From assembly GCF_963678635.1 (NCBI RefSeq), contig NC_087068.1, forward strand, positions 4,669,079 through 4,733,078: a stretch of DNA of 64,000 nucleotides, in the 5' to 3' direction. This document shows, one piece after another, positions 9,804-22,190 of the stretch. A model generated the notes under the pieces. That model was not told the origin of the DNA, ran no database searches, and worked only from the letters and a program-made list of their open reading frames with translations. This stretch comes from Symsagittifera roscoffensis (Eukaryota; Xenacoelomorpha; Acoela; Convolutidae). Position 1 is the stretch's first letter; the number at the start of each line of letters is the position of its first letter. A program made the translations under genes and the position numbers.

Positions 9804-10269
9804 AGGGGTCTCGGGACTGGAACTGATATTGTTTTACATAAACTTTTAGCTTCCCTGTCATGTCCTGAGTTGAATTTAATTAACATCTGAATTCATTTTG
9901 CTAGCATGAGAAGCTAGGAGTTGGGGGAAAGGGTTGATCCATCTTCGATGGAGATGATGATTTTTATCTACTGAACAAAAATAATAGTAATTCAATAAGT
10001 AGTAGTAGCCCTGTAGTAACCCTCGTGGTCTGGGGATACTGAGACCCAGCCATGAGCTCACTATTTCTGCATGTAATTAAGTAAATTTGAGTGTTGTGAC
10101 TGAACCCAAAAGCAGTAACGTTTTTTGTCGACCCGATGTTAGAAACACCACCGAAAGTACTGGCTTGGTAGAGACGGTGAAAAGCATTTAGAGCTCTGTT
10201 TAGACGTTGGCCAGTCGTCTTAGACCCTAGCTTTATTTTCCGTCGATATGTATCTCCCGGGCGAATGTT

Positions 10270-12505
10270 ACAAGAAGTAAAATGAGCGAAAGTTGATCTA
10301 AGTCACTAATTTTTTTCAAAACAGAATGTAAGATTCTCATAAAGTGTGATTATTTTGTGGTTCGATATTTATCCCACTTTTGAAATAATACTACCATAAA
10401 TTTTCAATTTGTATTCGCAAAAAAAATTCAAATCAAAATGGAACCAGTTCCAATTTATAATGTATTATTGGTTATAATTTAGATATTTTATCCCTGTAAA
10501 AAATAAAGACTAACCAATCACACTCCATCACAACAACCCACTTACTTGTAATTTCAGCACCACAGCGATTTGAATTTAACTTACAACTTAGTTGCTTTCT
10601 CCAAGAGACCGACTCGTAACAAAACCAGTATACTCTAGATCTATTGAGACTAAGAGATGTAAGAGTAAGATTAAGATCGGTATTAGACTAAAAAGTTGCA
10701 CGAATCTATCCGGCCGAAAATAAGAAGATGGCGTGACGAGCAGATGGTGTACCCTATCTGAAATTACTCTATGAGTTAGAGCTAAGAACATAATTCATCT
10801 GGTGCGACCAAAAGTCTCGAAAAAAACCTTAAAAAAACAATTCAGCTTAGAACTAACCAAGTAGATTAGAATGAGACAAAAAAAAAACATTTCCAAAAAG
10901 TTACATGATAACAATTTAATTGAATTGTCTCTACGACTCAATAAATCAGAGCCATTATTCCTATTAATACGAGAACTACCTGGTAGTGGAAAAATACCTC
11001 GGACAAGAGAAAATATACGACTAGAAAGGAATTTAGCATTAAATTTCAGGATCGTACGGCAAAGGCCAACACAAACTTTTATATTGAGTTTGTATTAGCA
11101 TTGACTTTAGACTTTCATTTACAAACAAAGTATCTTTCAAGAAAAATCTTCAACGACAATTACAGGCGCTAAATTTATTTTTATACAATAACGACTGATA
11201 AAAACATCTCTAGTCGTTCTCTTCAAAAATCTGCAGTAAATTTAAAAGATATCTGGAAAATTATTTGTTGAAATTAAAATTATAAAAATTAGTTATTATG
11301 AATAAAAATTGTTGGTATATAGAAATGATCTGTTCATCCCAGCTTCATCACATAAAACATAACAGCGAATCATAAATCTACTAACATCATCAAAAACAAT
11401 ATCAAAAATTAAACTTATTTAAACTTAACAGATCATCAAGTCTTTCCTTGGATGTTTAGTTCACTTTTATCTAAACCAAATTTATTTCCAATAATTTTAT
11501 ATCCTGATCATCAAGGCTTATCTTTGGATCAAATACAACAATTTTGTTCTCCCCTTCACAATTAATAAAGTGTCTAACAATCTCAAACGTCGATTCACTA
11601 CCCAACCCTTCCTCAAGACCCAGGACTAATAGAAATTTTTCAATCACTTTAACCATTCTAATTAGGACTAATTAGGATAAACAGTGAAGAACTTCGGTTA
11701 TTCATCCTTCACTTGACCCCATCATACCTGACCCAGGATAATTCTTAAACTTAGTAAGTTTAAAGTAGTATCTAACAAATTACTTGTGTTGTAATTATAC
11801 CTGAACCTTTTGGATCGATTTACTATTCTCCAACCCTTGATCACAATCAGTACCCCTAATTAAGATTAAGTAAATTACCACCTCAACCTAGACTAGTCAC
11901 GAGAAAGTAAAAATCATTCTTAGAAATCGATATATACTTTTCTCTCCAACCTTGAAATACATGACCCAAATTAGGCTATCCATAAAAAATTGTAAGAGCT
12001 AACAGTTTAAAACATTAAAAATTACTAATCCCAATATTGCATCCGTCATTTTAAACCTAGACAATTTAGGAACTAGACAACTTAGGAAATGAAGAAACAA
12101 TCATATTACAAAATTGTGAAACAAAAAACGAAAAATATGATCTCGTAGTCACTCCACATTAACAATAGGATATATTAGTACAAAACGACAGACAATTACA
12201 AGGACATTTTTAAGCAAACAAAGACAAATTACGCAAAAAAAATTTTCAAAGCAAAGAAATGCAGTCTCCGAATCAGAAACCAGTAATTTAGAAAAACTTT
12301 ACAGGTTAAAAGGCTCCAAAAAGAAAAATTATCAAGTTAATGGACAATTATAGTTTTCCGATACAGAAATCACATCACAATCATCAATACAAGGAAAACA
12401 AAGAATAAAAAAAGACATACAAAAACAAACCACTACGTCTATACAATTGGAATCAACCAATAAAACACATTGAAAACTAAACATTAACAGTCATAAAAGA
12501 CGAAA
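10270..12505 (+). repeat. leader (5' noncoding) repeat, copy 1
   Basis: AT-rich sequence without a credible gene; short minus-strand open frames here are shadows. It is closely similar to 30585-32537 and 36908-39170, and a 330-base fragment recurs at 58051-58376. Internal marks: tggaaccag at about 10444, a direct repeat of gatcatcaag at about 11432 and 11507, and a short ctaattagga tandem near 11660. Compared with copies A and B it lacks a 21-base tandem duplication after gcgaaagttgatct. Compared with A it retains about 310 bases between 11755 and 12060. Probable role: promoter and untranslated leader of the retroelement. Confidence 0.65.
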
Positions 12506-13050
12506 TTGAGTCAAAATGAAGAAAACCAAGATGAAAACTCCATTCTTTTATTTTTAATCAACCCACTCACTGAAGATAGAGGACCAACACAATTCTGTCA
12601 AAACCTAATCACAGATTTAATCGAAAAAGGTATTAATCCATGTACAGCAAACGTTCCACAAGTAAAAATCAAAAGACAAATTATTGATCACTTCTTAAAA
12701 GGAATATGTAAAGTAACACAACAGTACGAAATCTATACCGTAGAAATCAAATCACCACGTACGTTTCATGTTAAATATCTACTTCAAACAGAAGATATAG
12801 AAATTTCAAAAGTATTCACAGGATACATAAAAAATATACAACATCAAAACTAACAAAGAGCAAATTCAATAATCACTAACAACTTTCTTTCAATAACCTA
12901 TAATTATATATCTATACTAAAAAAACAAAATCTGAAGGCACATCACCAGTTCAAACAGCTAGAAATACAGCTGTAGGACAGTAAATTGCAATAGTCTCCG
13001 AATTTTTAAACGCCAACCGCAAAAATTTGAACAGCAACGAAGTTTCGTAG
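12506..13050 (+). pseudogene. first ORF of the retroelement (unknown), copy 1, truncated
   Basis: Begins MSQNEENQDEN, probably from the ATG at 12515 or the in-frame upstream codon. In copies at 32538 and 39171 the same ORF is open for about 181 codons. Here a C-to-A change makes TAA at 12851-12853 after 115 codons, and the rest (to TAG 13048-13050) has further damage. The product has an acidic start, a compact hydrophobic middle (ILLFLINPLTEDRGPTQFC) and a Lys-rich end. It precedes Gag in all three copies. I recognise no domain; it could be a Gag N-terminal (matrix-like) region or a separate leader protein. Confidence 0.5.
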
Positions 13051-13199
13051 AATGTTAAACACGATTTAGAAAAATCTTAGCATGGCTTATCATTGATTAA
13101 TTCACACATAATATAGATTTATCTCACAAGCAAGAAAACATTTTTTGACTTCAAAATTCAACTGATGAAACTGTCTGAGCAGAACAATCAGATTATGTT

Positions 13200-13808
13200 T
13201 TGGACCCTGAATGGTCTCATCCACTAATTCTGAACATACCAACAGACATTTCAAGTCAAGCAATTAGCACAATTTCTATTCACAAAGATTATGTTAAAGT
13301 ATATCCACTCACAATTGATGCAACACCTTTAAAATATACTTCATTTTTACGCGATAGAATACGAAATAATAGTTTAAACTCAACCATCATACAACAAGAA
13401 AACCTAATTGGAACTAGAAATGTTACACAACAAGATATTCAAACACCATCACACTTCGTAAAAGAAAAAATAGTTGAAACAGTAACAACAACAACACAAC
13501 AAAGTAATTCACCAATACATCCAAACCATACAACTCCAAGACCCAAAAATCCAACATTACCACAGGTAACAAAACAGTCTACGGTTAAACCCTCCGTGTT
13601 CCCAAAGTATACACAAATGGATTATCAAACGGTTAGACCAATGAGGAAACCAACAAAAAAACAAAGAACATTCTCAAGAAATAATTTTGCAGAACATTAT
13701 TATAACTATGTAATAAGATCACAAACAACTAAACTCTCTCGTGTCAACACGCAAAATCATTTATTTTCACAAAGACGACATTTCCAACAACCATCATCAA
13801 CTCAATAA
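13200..13808 (+). pseudogene. second ORF, Gag N-terminal-like segment, copy 1
   Basis: Starts within LDPEWSHPL and is open for about 200 codons, the longest of the three copies (those at 33236 and 39866 stop at 125 codons). Residues 1-110 look folded. After that the protein becomes Thr/Gln/Pro-rich, then Asn/Arg-rich (NNFAEHYYNYV and RVNTQNHLFSQRR). The last part recurs at the end of each Asn/Arg/Ser tract downstream, which is where unequal exchange seems to have expanded the array. In this frame the upstream region toward the first ORF contains a stop near 13175. Confidence 0.5.
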
Positions 13809-15128
13809 TTTTCAATGACTACCCACAAACTTTACAAGACCAAAAGTCAAAATCCTTCTTTTTTCTCAGCAAAACAAAAAGAATAGACAACAAAATAAAA
13901 ATAGACATCAAATACCTTATTATACATCTAATTATTTTTTATCAGATGATGAAGATTATTATAACCAAAATCATCAACAATTTTATCAAAAACAAAGACT
14001 CCACTCTTATCACGTAAACCAACCAGATACTTTTCAACCATATACACAAGAGCAACATATGCAACAACCTATACGAAATCTAACATCTCAAAATAAACAA
14101 AACCCGGCTAGTACACATTCTTATCAACCAACGCAAATGAAAGAAATCCCGCTACCAAATTGTCTACAGCAACATGAAACAACAAAGAGTCAAATTACAA
14201 ACTTTTCAAAAAAGCCGAATGCCGCAGAATCACTTCAAATGACTATGAATCCTTTCCTAATGGGTGGATCGTCAATAACATCAAACAAACCTTTAATGGT
14301 ATTTACAAGTACAGACCCTGAATATTCTGTAGAAGATTATTTAAATGCAGTCACAGCAAATATAGGACCTGAACCAATAATTACACCATTTCACGAAAAT
14401 TGGATACATAGACTTACAGCGTTAAAACAAACCACATTTGATTTGATGGCGCAGCTCAAAAATGATTTTCAGTTTTACCTATGGATATAGAATCAGATTG
14501 GAAAAAACTGGCATAAAAATTTTCTAAAATAATTGGTTCTGAAAGGAACAAACAACATTAAAATGTTTTATGCAATGAAACTCGTAGACTACCAAAAGAA
14601 ACAATCAAACAATTAGCAGCAACGATGGAAACAGAAGTCTGAAAAGCATATTCACTCAATACGCATGATTATAAGAACACAAAAGCTACAGAGATTCTAA
14701 TGAGGACTCTAACAACTCAATTACGAAAAAAAGCAATCAAAAAGAGAGCATCACATCCTTCTTCAATTCGAGAACTAGATTTAGATTTTAAAAAACTAGC
14801 TGATAAACTAGAACAAGCGGAAACCACTATGAAACTAGAAGAAATAGAAAATCTCAAACTAGAAAATGTTAAAATTATTCAAACCACTACAACACAAATA
14901 AATCATATACACAATTCAGATTTAGAATTATCCGAAAAAATCACTAAAATTTTGAATATATACGAGAAAAACCCAAATTTCAAAGGTAAACCAGCATTCA
15001 AAAATTGGTCTGAGTATTTTTGCGAAGATACGGACATAGCATTAATGAATGCAGACAAAAAAAACAAGGAAACCAGAATAAACCATAAAAGTACAAGGAA
15101 CCAAACAAATCATTTTATCAGTACATGA
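13809..15128 (+). pseudogene. Gag unit 1 (core plus damaged zinc knuckle)
   Basis: Gag packages the element RNA into particles. From 13830 to 14190 the sequence encodes a Gln/Asn/Tyr-rich low-complexity region (QPYTQEQHMQQP near 14035). The core domain spans about 14200-14690 with PEYSVEDYLNAV, the typical WIHR helix (WIHRLTALKQTT) and later SLNTHDY. An indel near 14440 breaks the conserved LDGAPQKW segment. From 14700 to 15000 there is a helical Lys/Glu-rich region, then a zinc-knuckle remnant near 15008-15056 in which an indel splits CRRYGHS out of frame. The match is to the retrotransposon Gag class by motif order only. Confidence 0.55.
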
Positions 15129-15700
15129 AAAAAAATCAAAGTTTACCAAATAAAAACATTCACAGTAATAATAGTTCTGGAAAACGACTTCCAAACAATT
15201 CAAAATAATCAAGAAACCATTCATCTTATAACTCTTGCTACAGAGGCAGATCAACAGACCAATGGAATTCACGTAATTTCTCACTAAACAGATATAGTTG
15301 ATCAACTAGTCGAAATAATCAGAACCGAAATAATTATTCACGATCAAACCAAACAGAACAGAAACTTCGTTTGATACCAGTTCCGATTCAAACTCTAGAA
15401 GTAGACACTAATCCAATGATAGATCTAGAAATTCATCGTACAATAGACATAGAAATTATTCCAACAATAGGAATAGAAGCTACTCAAATAATCGAAATCA
15501 ACGAAATCAAAACAGTAGATCACAAGATTATTCAAACAACAGATCAATTCATCAAAGATCTAACTACCACAATTATCAAAATAGATCACGAGATAACTCA
15601 CAAAATAGGAACTCAAACAATAACAAAAGACAAAGAACATTCACTAGAAATAACTTTGCAGAACATAATTATAACTTTGTAAATAGACCACAAACAACTA
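15129..15700 (+). pseudogene. Asn/Arg/Ser-rich nucleocapsid-like tract 1
   Basis: In the Gag frame this encodes repeated Asn, Arg, Ser and Tyr (for example SSYNRHRNYSNNRN), a basic low-complexity tail suited to RNA binding. It is followed by the NNFAEHNYNF segment that leads into the next Gag unit. Another frame is also open here and would give an Ile/Glu/Thr-rich product beginning IPVPIQTLE; I regard that as the byproduct of AGA/AAT/TCA codon use. Related tracts lie near 17840-18270, 20365-20795, 22190-22570, 35400-35760, 42030-42390, 42800-43250, 44640-45000, 45405-45840 and 47340-47700. Confidence 0.5.
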
Positions 15701-16985
15701 AACCCTCTCGTGTAAACACGCAAAATCATTTATTTTCACAAAGGCAAAATTTCCAACAACCATCATCAAACTCCATAAATTTCAATGACTACCCACAAAT
15801 TTCACAAGACTAAAGTCAAAATCATCCGTTTTTTCAGCAAAACAAAAAAAAGCAGACAAAAAAAAACAAAAATAGACATCAAACACCTTATTATACGTCT
15901 AATTATTTTTTCATCAGATGATGAAGATTATTATAACCAAAATCATCAACAATTTTATCGTAACCAAAGACTCCACTCTTATCACATGAGCCAACCAGAT
16001 ATTTTTCAACCATATACACAAGAACAACATATGCAACAACCTAGACCAAATCTAACATCTCAAAATAAACGAAGCCCAGCTAGTAAACATTCCTATCAAC
16101 CAACGCAAATGCAAACTGAAATTCCGCTACCATATTACCTACAGCAACATGAAATAACAAAGAGTCAACTTACAAATTTTTCCAAAATGCCAAATGCCGC
16201 AGAATCACTTCAAATGACTATGAATCCTTACCTAATGGGTGGATTGTCAATAACATCAACAAAACTTTAATGGTATTTACAGGTACAGACCCTGAATATC
16301 CTATAGAAGATTATTTAAATGCAGTCACAGCAAATATAGGACCTGAACCAATAATTACACCACTCCACGAAAATTGGATACATAGACGCACAGCGCTAAT
16401 CCAAACCACACTTGATGGAGCACCTCAAAAACGGTTTTCATTTTTACTCATAGATATAAAATCAGATTGGAAAAGATTGACACAAAAATTTTCAAAAATA
16501 ATTGATTCTGAAACGAATAAACAACATCAAAGACTTTTATGCAATGAAATTCGTAAACTAACAAAAAAAAACTATCAAACAATTAGCAGTAACGATCGAA
16601 ACACAAGTCCAAAAAGCATATTCACTCAATACCCATAATTATAAAAACACAAAAATTACAGAGATTTTAATTCGAAAACAAGATCTAGATTCTAGAAAAC
16701 TAGATGATAAACTAGAACAAGCATAAATCACTATAAAATTAGAAGAAACAAAAAATCTCAAACTGAAAAACGTTAATAAAATTCCAACCACTACAACACA
16801 AATAAATCATATACCCAATTCAGATTTAGATTTATCCAAAAAAATCATTAAAAAAATTTTGAATATATACGAGAAAAACTCAAATTACAAAGGTAAACCG
16901 TCATTCAAAAAATAGTATAACTATTGCCGAAGATACGGACATAGCATTGCTGAATGCAGAGAAAAAAAACAAGACAACGAGAATA
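15701..16985 (+). pseudogene. Gag unit 2
   Basis: Gln/Asn-rich region 15785-16140, core from about 16150 with SLQMTMNPYLMGG, and a one-base loss at about 16262 that splits the core into two frames (16150-16269 and 16270-16638). The second part keeps WIHRRTALIQTTLDGAPQKR. The post-core region to 16900 has stops (for example TAA near 16723). The knuckle at about 16917-16965 reads Y-N-Y-C-R-R-Y-G-H, so its first Cys position is Tyr, and a TAG stands two codons before it. Confidence 0.5.
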
Positions 16986-17770
16986 AACCACAAAACACAA
17001 AACAACCTGAATATTCTGTAGAAGATTATTTAAATGCAGTCTCAGCAAATATAGGACCTGAACCAATAATTACACCACTTCAAGAAAATTGGATACATAG
17101 ACGCACAGCGTTGATACAAACCATACTTGATGGGGCACCTCAAAAGTGGTTTTCAATTTTACCTACAGATATAAAATCAGATTGGAAAAGATTGACACAA
17201 AAATTTTCAAAAATAATTGATTCTTAAAGGAACAAACAACATCAAAGAGTTTTATGCAATGAAATTCGTAGACTAACAAAAAAAAGATCAAACAATTAGC
17301 AGTTACGATCGAAACACAAGTCAGAAACGCATATTCACTCAATACGCATGATTATAAAAACACAAAAATTACAGAGATTTTAATGATGACTTTAATGATG
17401 ACTTCAATTCGAAAACCAGATTTACATTCTAGAAAACTAGCTGATAAACTAGAACAAGCATAAATCACTATGAAACTAGAAGAAACAAAAAATCTCAAAC
17501 TATAAAATGTTAGAAATATTCAAATCACTACAACACAAATAAATCATATACACAATTCAGATTTAGATTTATCCGAAAAAATCACTGAAATTTTGAATAT
17601 ATACGAAAAAAACGCAAATTTTAAAGGTAAACCGTCATTCAAAAATTGGTATGACTATTGCCGAAGATACGGACATAGCGTTGCTGAATGCAGAGAAAAA
17701 AAAACAAGACAATCAGAATAAACCACAAAAGTACAAGGAACCAAACAAATCATTTTATCAGAACATGAAA
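16986..17770 (+). pseudogene. partial Gag unit 2b fused to the preceding knuckle
   Basis: Right after a zinc-knuckle tail (NKPQNTKQ) the sequence jumps into PEYSVEDYLNAVSANIG, so the N-terminal Gag region is missing. The core continues to about 17300, interrupted by TAA near 17226. A 12-base tandem repeat (tttaatgatgac, two copies) lies at 17379-17402. The knuckle at about 17648-17692 reads Y-D-Y-C-R-R-Y-G-H-S-V-A-E-C: the last three ligands of a CCHC knuckle are kept and the first Cys is Tyr. Confidence 0.5.
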
Positions 17771-19505
17771 AAAAGATCAAAAGTTACCAAATAAGAACCT
17801 TCACAGTTATAATAGTTCTGGGAAACCAATTCCAAACACTTCAAGTTAATCAAGGAACCAATCACCTTATAACTCTAGCTACAGAGGCAGATCACCAGAC
17901 CAAAGAAATTCACGTAATTTTACACAAAACATATATAGTTGATCAAATAGTCGAAATAATCAGTTTCGAAATAATTTTTCACGATCAAACTTAAACAGAC
18001 CAGAAAATTCGTTTGATACCAGTTTCCATTCACACTCTAGAAATAGATGCTATTCCAATGATAGATCAAGAAATTCATCGTACAATAGACATAGAAATTA
18101 TTCCAACAATAGGAATAGAAGCAACTCAAATAATCGAAATCAATGAAATCAAAACAATAGATCACAAGATTATTCAAACAACAGATCAATTCATCAAAGA
18201 TCTAATTACAACAATTATCAAAATTGATCACGAGACATATCACAAAATAGGAACTCAAACTATAACAATATACTATAAATTTTCAACAACCATTATCAAA
18301 CTCCATAAATTTCAATGACTACCCACAAATTTCACAAGACCAAAGTCAAAATCATCCATTTTTTCAGCAAAACAAAAAAAATAGACAACAAAACAAAAAC
18401 AGACATCAAACACCTTATTATACATCTAATTATTTTTTCATCAGATGATGAAGATTATTATAACCAAAATCATCAACAATTGTATCGTAACCAAAGACTC
18501 CACTCTTATCACGTAAACCAACCAGATATTTTTCAACCATATACACAAGAACAACATATGCAACAACCTACACCAAATCTAGCATCTCAAAACAAACAAA
18601 ACCCAGCTAGTAAACATTCTTATCAACCAACGCAAATGCAAAAGAAATTCCGCTACCATATTACCTACAGCAACATGGAATAGCAAAGAGTCAACTTCCA
18701 AATTTTTCCAAAATTCCAAATGCCGCAGAATGACTTCAAATGACTATAAATCCTTAACTAATGGGTGGATTGTCAATAACATCAAACAAACCTTTAATGG
18801 TATTTACAGGTACAGACCCTGAATATTCTGTAGAAGGTTATTTAAATGCAGTCACAGCAAATATAGGACCTGAACCAACAACTACACCACTTCACGAAAA
18901 TTGGATACATAGACGCACAGCGTTAAAACAAATCACACTTGATGGGGCACCTCAAAAATGGTTTTCAATTTTACCTATAGATATAAAATCAGATTGGAAA
19001 AGATTGACACAAGAAATTTCAAAAATAATTGATTCTGAAAGGAATAAACAACATCAAAGAGTTTTATGCAAGTAAATTCGTTGACAAACAAAAAAAAATG
19101 ATGAAACAATTAGCAGTAACGATCAAAACACAAGTCCAAAAAGCATATTCACTCAATACGCATAATTATAAAAACACAAAAATTACAGAGATTTTAATTC
19201 GAAAACAAGATTTAGATTCTAGAAAACTAGATGATAAACTAGAACAAGCATAAATCACTATGAAACTAGAAGAAACAAAAGATCTCAAACTAAAAAAAGT
19301 TAATAATATTCCAACCACTACAACACAAATAAATCATATACCCAATTCAGATTTAGATTTATCCGAAAAAAACACTAAAATTTTGAATATATACGAGAAA
19401 AACTCAAATTACAAAGGTAAACCGTCATTCAAAAAGTAGTATAACTATTGCCGAAGATACGGACATAGCATTGCTGAATGCAGAGAAAAAAAACAAGACA
19501 ACCAG
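17771..19505 (+). pseudogene. tract 2 and Gag unit 3
   Basis: The Asn/Arg/Ser tract runs 17840-18270 with stops in the Gag frame. The usual 120-base NNFAEH-containing join is missing; the tract passes via ATACTATAAATTT directly into the FNDYPQ region. The Gln/Asn-rich region follows (18315-18660), then the core (18761-19075) with PEYSVEGYLNAV and LDGAPQKWFS, and a knuckle near 19440-19485 preceded by TAG. Nearly the same as 20300-22030. Confidence 0.5.
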
Positions 19506-20290
19506 AATAAACCACAAAACACAAAACAACCTGAATATTCTGTAGAAGATTAATTAAATGCAGTCTCAGCAAATATAGGAACTGAACCAATAATTACACC
19601 ACTTCACGAAAATTGGATACATAGACGCACAGCGTTGATACAAACCATACTTAATGGGGCACCTCAAAAATGGTTTTCAATTTTACCTACAGATATAAAA
19701 TCAGATTGGAAAAGATTGACACAAAATTTTTTTTAAATAATTGATTCTTAAAGGAACAAACAACATCAAAGAGTTTTATGCAATGAAATTCGTAGACTAA
19801 CAAAAAAAAACGATCAAACAATTAGCAGTTACAATCGAAACACAAATCAGAAACGCATATTCACTCAATACGCATGATTATAAAAACACAAAAATTACAG
19901 AGATTTTAATGATGACTTTAATGATGACTTCAATTCGAAAACCAGATTTACATTCTAGAAAACTAGCTGATAAATTAGAACAAGCATAAATCACTATGAA
20001 ACTAGAAGAAACAAAAAATCTCAAACTACAAAATGTTAATAGTATTCAAATCACTACAACACAAATAAATCATATACACAATTCAGATTTAGATTTTTCC
20101 AAAAAAATCACTGAAATTTTGAATATATACGAAAAAAACGCAAATTTTAAAGGTAAACCGTCATTCAAAAATTGGTATAACTATTGCCGAAGATACGGAC
20201 ATAGCGTTGCTGAATGCAGAGAAAAAAAAACAAGACAACCAGAATAAACAACAAAAGTACAAGGAACCAAACAAATCATTTTATCAGAAC
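19506..20290 (+). pseudogene. partial Gag unit 3b
   Basis: Copy of unit 2b about 2,525 bases downstream, with the same fusion of knuckle tail to PEYSVED at about 19525. TAA codons fall near 19550 and 19748. The clean stretch 19996-20247 includes helical sequence and the knuckle Y-N-Y-C-R-R-Y-G-H-S-V-A-E-C at about 20176-20217, again with Tyr in place of the first Cys. Two copies of tttaatgatgac lie at 19905-19928. Confidence 0.5.
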
Positions 20291-22190
20291 ATGATAAAAG
20301 ATCAAAATTTACCAAATAAGAACATTCAGAGTTATAATAGTTCTGGAAAACAACTTCCAAACACTTCACGTTAATCAAGAAACTAATCACCTTATAACTC
20401 TAGCTACAGAGGCAGATCACCAGACCAAAGAAATTCACGTTATTTCACACAAAACAGATATAGTTGATCAAATAGTCGAAATAATCAGTTTCGAAATAAT
20501 TTTTCACGATCAAACTTAAATAGACCAGAAAATTCGTTTGATACCAGTTCCCATTCACACTCTAGAAATAGATGCTATTCCAATGATAGATCAAGAAATT
20601 CATCGTACAATAGACATAGAAATTATTCCAACAATAGGAATAGAAGCAACTCAAATAATCGAAATCAATGAAATCAAAACAATAGATCACAAGATTATTC
20701 AAACAACAGATCAATTCATCAAAGATCTAATTACAACAATTATCAAAATTGATCACGAGACAACTCACAAAATAGGAACTCAAACTATAACAATATACTA
20801 TAAATTTCCAACAACCATCATCAAACTCCATAAATTTCATTGACTACCCACAAATTTCACAAGACCAAAGTCAAAATCATCCATTTTTTCAGCAAAACAA
20901 AAAAAATAGACAACAAAACAAAAACAGACATCAAAGACCTCATTATACATCTAATTTTTTTTTCATCAGATGATGAAGATTATTATAACCAAAATCATCA
21001 ACAATTGTATCGTAACCAAAGACTCCACTCTTATCACGTAAACCAACCAGATAATTTTCAACCATATACACAAGAACAACATATGCAACAACCTAGACCA
21101 AATCTAGCATCTCAAAACAAACAAAACCCAGCTAGTAAACATTCTTATCAACCAACGCAAATGCAAAAAGAAATTCCGCTACCATATTACCTACAGCAAC
21201 ATGCAATAACAAAGAGTCAACTTACAAATTTTTCCAAAATGCTAAATGCCGCAGAATCACTTCAAATGACTATAAATCCTTAACTAATGGGTAGATTGTC
21301 AATAACATCAAACAAACCTTTAATGGTATTTACAGGTACAGACCCTGAATATTCTGTAGAAGGTTATTTAAATGCAGTCACAGCAAATATAGGACCTGAA
21401 CCAATAACTACACCACTTCACGAAAATTGGATACATAGACGCACAGCGTTAATACAAACCACACTTGATGGGGCACCTCAAAAATGGTTTTCAATTTTAC
21501 CTATAGATATAAAATCAGATTGGAAAAGATTGACACACGAAATTTCAAAAATAATTGATTCTGAAAGGAATAAACAACATCAAAGAGCTTTATAAAAGTA
21601 AATTCGTAGAGAAACAAAAAGAACGATCAAACAGTTAGCAGTAACGATCGAAACACAATTCCGAAAAGCATATTCACTCAATACGCATGATTATAAAAGC
21701 ACAAAAATTACAGAGATTTTAATGATGACTTTAATGATGACTTTAATGATGACTTCAATTCTAAAACCAGATTTAGATTCTAGAAAACTAGCAGATAAGC
21801 TAGAACAAGCATAAAACACTATGAAACTTGAAGAAACAAAAATCTCAAACTACAAGATGTTAATAATATTAAAACCACTACACCCAAAAAAGTCATTTAC
21901 AATTCAGATTAAGATTTATCCGAAAAAATCACTGAAATTTCGAATAAATACGAGAAAAACTCAAATTTCAAAGGTAAACCATCATTCAAAAAATGGTATA
22001 TCTATTGCCAAAGATACGGACATACCATTGCTGAATGCAGAGAAAAAAAACAAGACAACCAGAATAAACCACAAAAGTACAAGGAACCAAACAAATCAAT
22101 TTATCAGTACATGAAAATAGATCAAAATTTACCAAATAACAACATTCACAGTAATAATAGTTCTGGAAAACCACTTCCAAACACTTCAAG
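20291..22190 (+). pseudogene. tract 3 and Gag unit 4
   Basis: Tract 20365-20795, Gln/Asn-rich region 20840-21160, core 21170-21595 with PEYSVEGYLNAV and WIHRRTALIQTTLDGAPQKW. A TAA at about 21281-21283 precedes MGRLSITSNK. Three copies of tttaatgatgac lie at 21718-21753. The post-core region has indels, and the knuckle at about 21990-22035 reads Y-I-Y-C-Q-R-Y-G-H-T-I-A-E-C, again Tyr at the first ligand. This is the last Gag unit before pol. Confidence 0.5.

Larger units (their letters stand above)
8305..10269. other. noncoding tail of the first block, with palindromes
   Basis: No open frame of note on either strand. Composition falls quickly to AT-rich after about 8520. An AATAAA lies at 8615-8620, which could be a polyadenylation signal for the upstream block, though such hexamers are common in AT-rich DNA. 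The segment from 9000 to 9810 is less AT-rich and holds four small palindromes, listed separately. The right edge is set by the start of the leader repeat at about 10270; the sequence to its left is not shared with the other leader copies. Confidence 0.5.

Noticed and set aside
10588-10791. Minus-strand gene in the leader (also 30896, 31100, 37219, 37423)
   Set aside because: Repeated only because the leader is repeated; hydrophobic low-complexity translation, no domain, and the third copy and the 58051 fragment are broken.
15371-15682. IPVPI.TLE ORFs as separate genes
   Set aside because: They are an overlapping frame of the Asn/Arg/Ser tract and lack a consistent start or context; kept only as a low-interest finding.
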